A stretch of DNA of 16,298 bases from JAXHTH01 sp034211115 (GTDB lineage: Bacteria > Planctomycetota > Phycisphaerae > Phycisphaerales > SM1A02): the NCBI GenBank assembly GCA_034211115.1, contig JAXHTH010000187.1, forward strand, positions 1 through 16,298, read 5' to 3'. Below, piece after piece: positions 14,001 to 16,298 of the stretch. How positions within the stretch are numbered: the stretch's first letter is position 1; every line of letters begins with the position of its first letter. The notes under the pieces are model-generated. The model was not told where the DNA came from. It worked only from the letters and a program-made list of their open reading frames with translations, and searched no databases. Made by a program: the position numbers and the translations under genes.

Positions 14001-14957
14001 GCCTCGAATCCCGATGTACGGCGCGTCCTCCGGTTCGTCGCCCGTCTTCTCCGATTCGACGACGGCGAAGACGACGTCCGGATCCTGCCGGGAATACGCG
14101 AGCCCGATGCGGCCGAGATTGCACTCGGGCAGACCCTCCGTGATCTTCATGAACGACTGCCCGCCGTCGGTGGTCTTGTAGAGCCCGCTGCCCGGCCCGT
14201 TCTTCTTCGCCGGGTCGTTGGAATCGTACCGGTCGCGCTGCCGCTCCCACGTTGCCACGAGCAGGGTGTCGGGATCGGCCGGATGCATCTGCACGTCGAT
14301 GACGCCTGTCTTTTCATCGACGAAGAGGATGCGCTGCCACGTTTCGCCGCCGTCGGTGGTCTTGAACAGGCCGCGCTGCTCGTTTTCGCCCCACAGCCGG
14401 CCGAGCGCGCCGACGTAGACGATGTCGGGATTCTCCGGATGAATGGCGATGCGGCCGATCTGGAACGATTCCTTCAGCCCCATGTGCGTGAAGGTCTTCC
14501 CGCCGTCGGTGGACTTGTAGACGCCGTCGCCCCAGGAGACGCTGTTGCGCGGATTGTTCTCGCCGGTGCCGACCCAGACGATGCCGGGATCGGACTGGGC
14601 GACGGCGACGTCGCCGATCGACACGGTCGCCTCGTGATCGAACTGGTGCTCGAAGGTGACGCCGTTGTTGGTGGTCTTGACGAGGCCGCCGGACGCGGTG
14701 GCCGCCCACCAGATGTTCGGATCGGCCTCGTACACGGCGAGGTCGGTGATGCGCCCGCCCATGTTGGCCGGACCGATGCAGCGCCAGTGCAGGGCGCCGA
14801 TCCAGTCGGCGGGGAGCGTCGGCTCGACCGCCGCCTTCTTTTCCTTTTCCGGTTTCGGCTCGGCGGTCTTCGCCGTCGCCGGATTGATGCACGTCATCGC
14901 GCCCGCGGCGAGGATGCACATCCACACCGCGTCCTGAAACCGGCTCTTTCCCGTCAT
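11088..14957 (-). CDS. Sortilin/VPS10-like beta-propeller protein with PDZ, EF-hand and beta-barrel insertions
   Basis: A 1289-residue exported protein of the BNR/sortilin-like family often labelled glycosyl hydrolase without proof. A signal peptide (AVWMCILAAGAMTCINPATA) starts it. Asp-box repeats of the type YKSTDGGKTF or FKTTDGGETW recur from about residue 95 and again from about 440, with the family blocks HPDHHAMWIDP, GNDGGIYVT, GQFYHVGV and YGGLQDNSCWGGPS. Three modules interrupt this scaffold: a PDZ domain (about 310-390; YIGIRGE, AEAGLRAGDIVIAL); two EF-hand loops, DADGDGKIRRDE (782-793) and DANEDGVLEINE (806-817); then a Pro/Ala/Glu linker (about 818-890) and a lipocalin-like beta domain (about 892-989; GRWEAQV). 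The propeller resumes at about 1000 with VSAIEPSRFEEGRLYVTFDGHRS split around it, and ends in an Ig-like FlgD-type domain (about 1200-1289). AAAGGG lies 7 nt before the ATG at 14957; the frame is open to 15047 but without a ribosome site. No catalytic residues can be assigned. Confidence 0.88.
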   Translation of the reverse strand: MTGKSRFQDAVWMCILAAGAMTCINPATAKTAEPKPEKEKKAAVEPTLPADWIGALHWRCIGPANMGGRITDLAVYEADPNIWWAATASGGLVKTTNNGVTFEHQFDHEATVSIGDVAVAQSDPGIVWVGTGENNPRNSVSWGDGVYKSTDGGKTFTHMGLKESFQIGRIAIHPENPDIVYVGALGRLWGENEQRGLFKTTDGGETWQRILFVDEKTGVIDVQMHPADPDTLLVATWERQRDRYDSNDPAKKNGPGSGLYKTTDGGQSFMKITEGLPECNLGRIGLAYSRQDPDVVFAVVESEKTGDEPEDAPYIGIRGEDADVGARLTEITEGGPAAEAGLRAGDIVIALEDSTIHSYEDLLKAIRRHLAGDTVQIEVSRDRESVIVEVTFTKRPGEEEDAEDQPERRRYRSRRSPFSAGLGGQRENVQDQQGPEGKNFGGVYKSTDGGDTWTRINSVNPRPMYFSQIRVDPSDADHIYVLGIRLYHSEDGGETFSREGGRGAHPDHHAMWIDPADGRHIILGNDGGIYVTRDRMEHWDHLNHVAIGQFYHVGVSPRRDYMVYGGLQDNSCWGGPSVVRSGPGPINADWRYLGGGDGFICRVDPNDPDQVYFAGQNGQLGRYNHRTNERDYMRPRPPRGTRYRFNWKTPYILSNHNSSIYYTAGNYVFRSLYRGDDLKTISPEITGTDEGAATALAESRFDGDVLYVGTDDGALWRTRNGGHEWINLFTRDEQKKDEAATETESGEPEADETAAESSESAAPPARRPGRRERMMRMLMERDADGDGKIRRDEVSGRMERFFARLDANEDGVLEINELAPAPAPGPGRGAGSGAEAPSSPPAEEGEEPQAAAAADEPSAEEGEAPEMAEETQEEEEAAEPETETEPTAAPAGDPITGRWEAQVVGEEIPPGEGQFSFSLRLEPEGNVSGVLRSRLGEGEIVDGRFDRESKKLTFTFITEQMDLELSATLAGAHLAGDIAMAGGAFSMPFDAKRTSETIQPGALPEEEEPAEQAEYDWQTIDRLLPGPRRVSAIEPSRFEEGRLYVTFDGHRSNDDEPYIFVSENFGETWRSIRGNLTARAGTTRVIREDLENPDVLYLGTEFGAWVSIDRGLSWTSLNGSLPTVAVHELAQHPTSGEVVAATHGRSLWILDVTPLRQMTAETMRERVHLYEPNAVVIWRGELRRGDTNRAFTGENPPTEARIFYSLNGRFDRLSLRITDQRGEPIRELTADDTPGLHRATWDLRRPRPEGRSRYRRGPRVEPGTYLVELKADNLTLTQPLVIEDDPRER

Positions 14958-15156
14958 CTGGATCCCTTTCCGCAGCCGGGCCCGGACCGCGCGGGGCGCG
15001 TCCGGCCGGCCGCCTCCGATCAGAATGCGAACGACCCTCGCCGACATCGGCGATTCCGCCGCAGCGCTTTACCGGAAGGCGGCCCGCCGGCTGCACCGGA
15101 TGGGCTCTCCGGGTCCGTCGCGTGGGGGTCGATCATCGTGCGGTCGGGCCGGCAGG

Positions 15157-16155
15157 TCAGGGCCTCTTCTCCGCCGAGATGACGGCGTTCATCGAGGGCT
15201 CATCACGCACCAGGGCCGGGCCGCCGAACCCCGACGCCTCCAGATCCGAGGCCAGTTCGGCGAAGGTGAACGTCCCGCCCGCCTCGGTGTTCACCAGCAT
15301 GTTGATGGCGAACAGCGCGCCGGCCGGCGGCGATGTGCGCGACTCATCCATCACCATGTCGCGGATGAGAATGCGCCCGCCGTCTTCCAGCGCTTGATGA
15401 ACCGAGGCGAAGAGCCGGCGATTCTGCTCGCGCGAGTTCTGGTGCACGATCGCGCTCACCCACGCCAGATCCCCGCCTTCGGGAAGCGGATCGACATAGA
15501 AATCGCCGGCGACGAGCGTGATGCGATCGGCCAGGCCCTCCTTTGCCGCCTTCACCTCGGCGAGCTCGATCGCGTGCGGAAGGTCGAAGATCGTCGCCGT
15601 CGCCTGCGGCCGGGCGCGCAGCCAGGCGAAAGCCCACGTCCCGGACGCGCCGCCGACATCGAGCAGGTGGTTGAACGAGATCGGCTGAAGATCGGCGACG
15701 ACCTGGTCGGCGATGGCGACGTTGACATTGTCCATCGCCTCGATGAACGACTCGCGGTCGGCCTGCTCGCCTCGGATGCCCGGCTCGCGCTCGACGCTCG
15801 TTCCGCTGCGGACCGACCAGGCGAGGCGGGCCCAGCTTCGCAGGCAGGCGGCCTGATGGCGCGCGATCGCCAGGGCGCTGCGCGAGCCCGTTTCGCTCAG
15901 GGCATCGGCCACGCTCGAAGAGATCGAGTATTGATGACCTGTCTTGTCGATTAGTTCGATCGCGGCGAGGGCGTCGAGGAGGATGCTCGTGCCGCGCGGG
16001 CTGGCCCGGATGTGCGCGGCGACTTCCTCGGCGGTGCGCGGCCCGTCGGCGAGGGCGGTGAAGACGTCGAGATCCGCGGCCGCCGCGAGCACGCACGCCT
16101 GCTGATAGCTGCGCCCCAGCGTCATGATCTCCTCGGCCGACCATTCTCGAGGCAT
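15157..16155 (-). CDS. SAM-dependent O-methyltransferase (family 2 type)
   Basis: A 332-residue cytoplasmic methyltransferase of the plant-type O-methyltransferase family (as in CrtF or TcmN-like enzymes). The N-terminal 100 residues form the winged-helix dimerisation domain (QQACVLAAAADLDVFTAL, ADGPRTAEEVAAHI). The SAM-binding motif I is LLDVGGASGTWAF, starting near Asp166 (DVGG). FDLPHAIELAE supplies the acidic ribose-binding residue, GDFYVDPLP the next motif, and VHQNSREQN has His238 at the position of the catalytic base in hydroxy-methylating members. The acceptor, probably a phenol or polyketide-type hydroxyl, cannot be deduced, and no biosynthetic neighbours are present. AAGGAG 7 nt before the ATG at 16155 decides against the open extension to 16188. 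A candidate promoter is at 16197-16225. No terminator with a T-tract is seen in the 199-nt gap (14958-15156) before the next gene. Confidence 0.9.
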   Translation of the reverse strand: MPREWSAEEIMTLGRSYQQACVLAAAADLDVFTALADGPRTAEEVAAHIRASPRGTSILLDALAAIELIDKTGHQYSISSSVADALSETGSRSALAIARHQAACLRSWARLAWSVRSGTSVEREPGIRGEQADRESFIEAMDNVNVAIADQVVADLQPISFNHLLDVGGASGTWAFAWLRARPQATATIFDLPHAIELAEVKAAKEGLADRITLVAGDFYVDPLPEGGDLAWVSAIVHQNSREQNRRLFASVHQALEDGGRILIRDMVMDESRTSPPAGALFAINMLVNTEAGGTFTFAELASDLEASGFGGPALVRDEPSMNAVISAEKRP

Positions 16156-16196
16156 GTCGGTTCTCCTTCCGCATTTCGTGTCTGACAAGGCAGCGG

Positions 16197-16225
16197 AGCC
16201 TATCCGGGCCGGAGATCACAGGCAA
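16197..16225 (-). promoter_or_regulatory. Candidate promoter of the methyltransferase gene
   Basis: On the minus strand TTGCCT (16225-16220, 4/6) and TAGGCT (16202-16197, 3/6, a form common in GC-rich bacteria) are 17 bp apart. The predicted leader is about 35 nt. The 13-bp tandem repeat begins 8 bp upstream of the -35 box. Confidence 0.35.
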
Positions 16226-16232
16226 GAGGCGC

Positions 16233-16298
16233 GCGGTGGTGGCACGCGGTGGTGGCACGCGGTGGTGGCACGCGGTGGTGGCACGCGGTGGTGGGGGG
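16233..16298. repeat. 13-bp tandem repeat at the right edge
   Basis: Four complete copies of GCGGTGGTGGCAC start at 16233, 16246, 16259 and 16272, with a fifth started at 16285 that runs into GGGGGG at the window end. The copies are identical. Since the sequence stops inside the array, the true copy number is unknown and the edge may be an assembly break. Confidence 0.9.

Noticed and set aside
11904..15182. 1092-codon plus-strand ORF opposite the propeller gene
   Set aside because: Antisense shadow caused by codon bias; product composition is abnormal and no start signal is present.
15025..15954. 309-codon plus-strand ORF opposite the methyltransferase
   Set aside because: Antisense shadow without motif or ribosome site.
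16233..16298. CRISPR-like array at the right edge
   Set aside because: The 13-bp units are directly adjacent with no spacers.

Overview
The window is GC-rich bacterial DNA, most likely from a planctomycete of the Phycisphaerae type. The main clue is the exported subtilase, which ends in a two-repeat dockerin-like Asp/Asn-rich tail closing in an LLEGWGPC-like sequence. Other clues are the EF-hand and PDZ-decorated sortilin-like propeller protein, a lysine-tailed HU, and long antisense ORFs produced by GC codon bias. The assignment is inference; no 16S or phylogenetic marker is complete here. The left edge cuts an aconitase gene and the right edge stops inside a short tandem repeat, so the window may be a whole contig.

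Plus-strand block (1-5408): 3' end of aconitase (acnA) carrying an in-frame palindromic repeat and ending in a heptanucleotide array; a GNAT acetyltransferase that looks leaderless; a long non-coding stretch with an extended -10 promoter and a foldable leader; a small HesB/IscA-fold protein lacking the cluster-binding cysteines; then a probable two-gene operon of a PfkB-family sugar kinase and a lipoprotein dipeptidyl-peptidase IV-like S9 protease.

Centre (5409-6240): an HU-like DNA-binding protein on the minus strand with its own promoter, an upstream palindrome and a textbook terminator, divergent from a tRNA-Ser(GCU) gene with a good promoter.

Minus-strand block (6348-16298, transcribed right to left): an O-methyltransferase, a 1289-residue sortilin/VPS10-like beta-propeller protein with PDZ, EF-hand and beta-barrel insertions, an aspartate/glutamate racemase, and a 1164-residue secreted subtilase. 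Three of the proteins have export signals. Two are peptidases, and the racemase acts on amino acids, so an extracellular protein-degradation theme is plausible, but the genes appear to be separate transcription units.

The most unusual points are: (1) the propeller protein with nested domain insertions; (2) two short heptamer arrays that supply the stop codon, in the same register, to two unrelated genes; (3) the palindromic repeat inside aconitase; (4) a candidate structured RNA starting exactly at a predicted transcription start; (5) a cysteine-free A-type-carrier-like protein. No CRISPR array, insertion sequence, prophage or defence island is seen.
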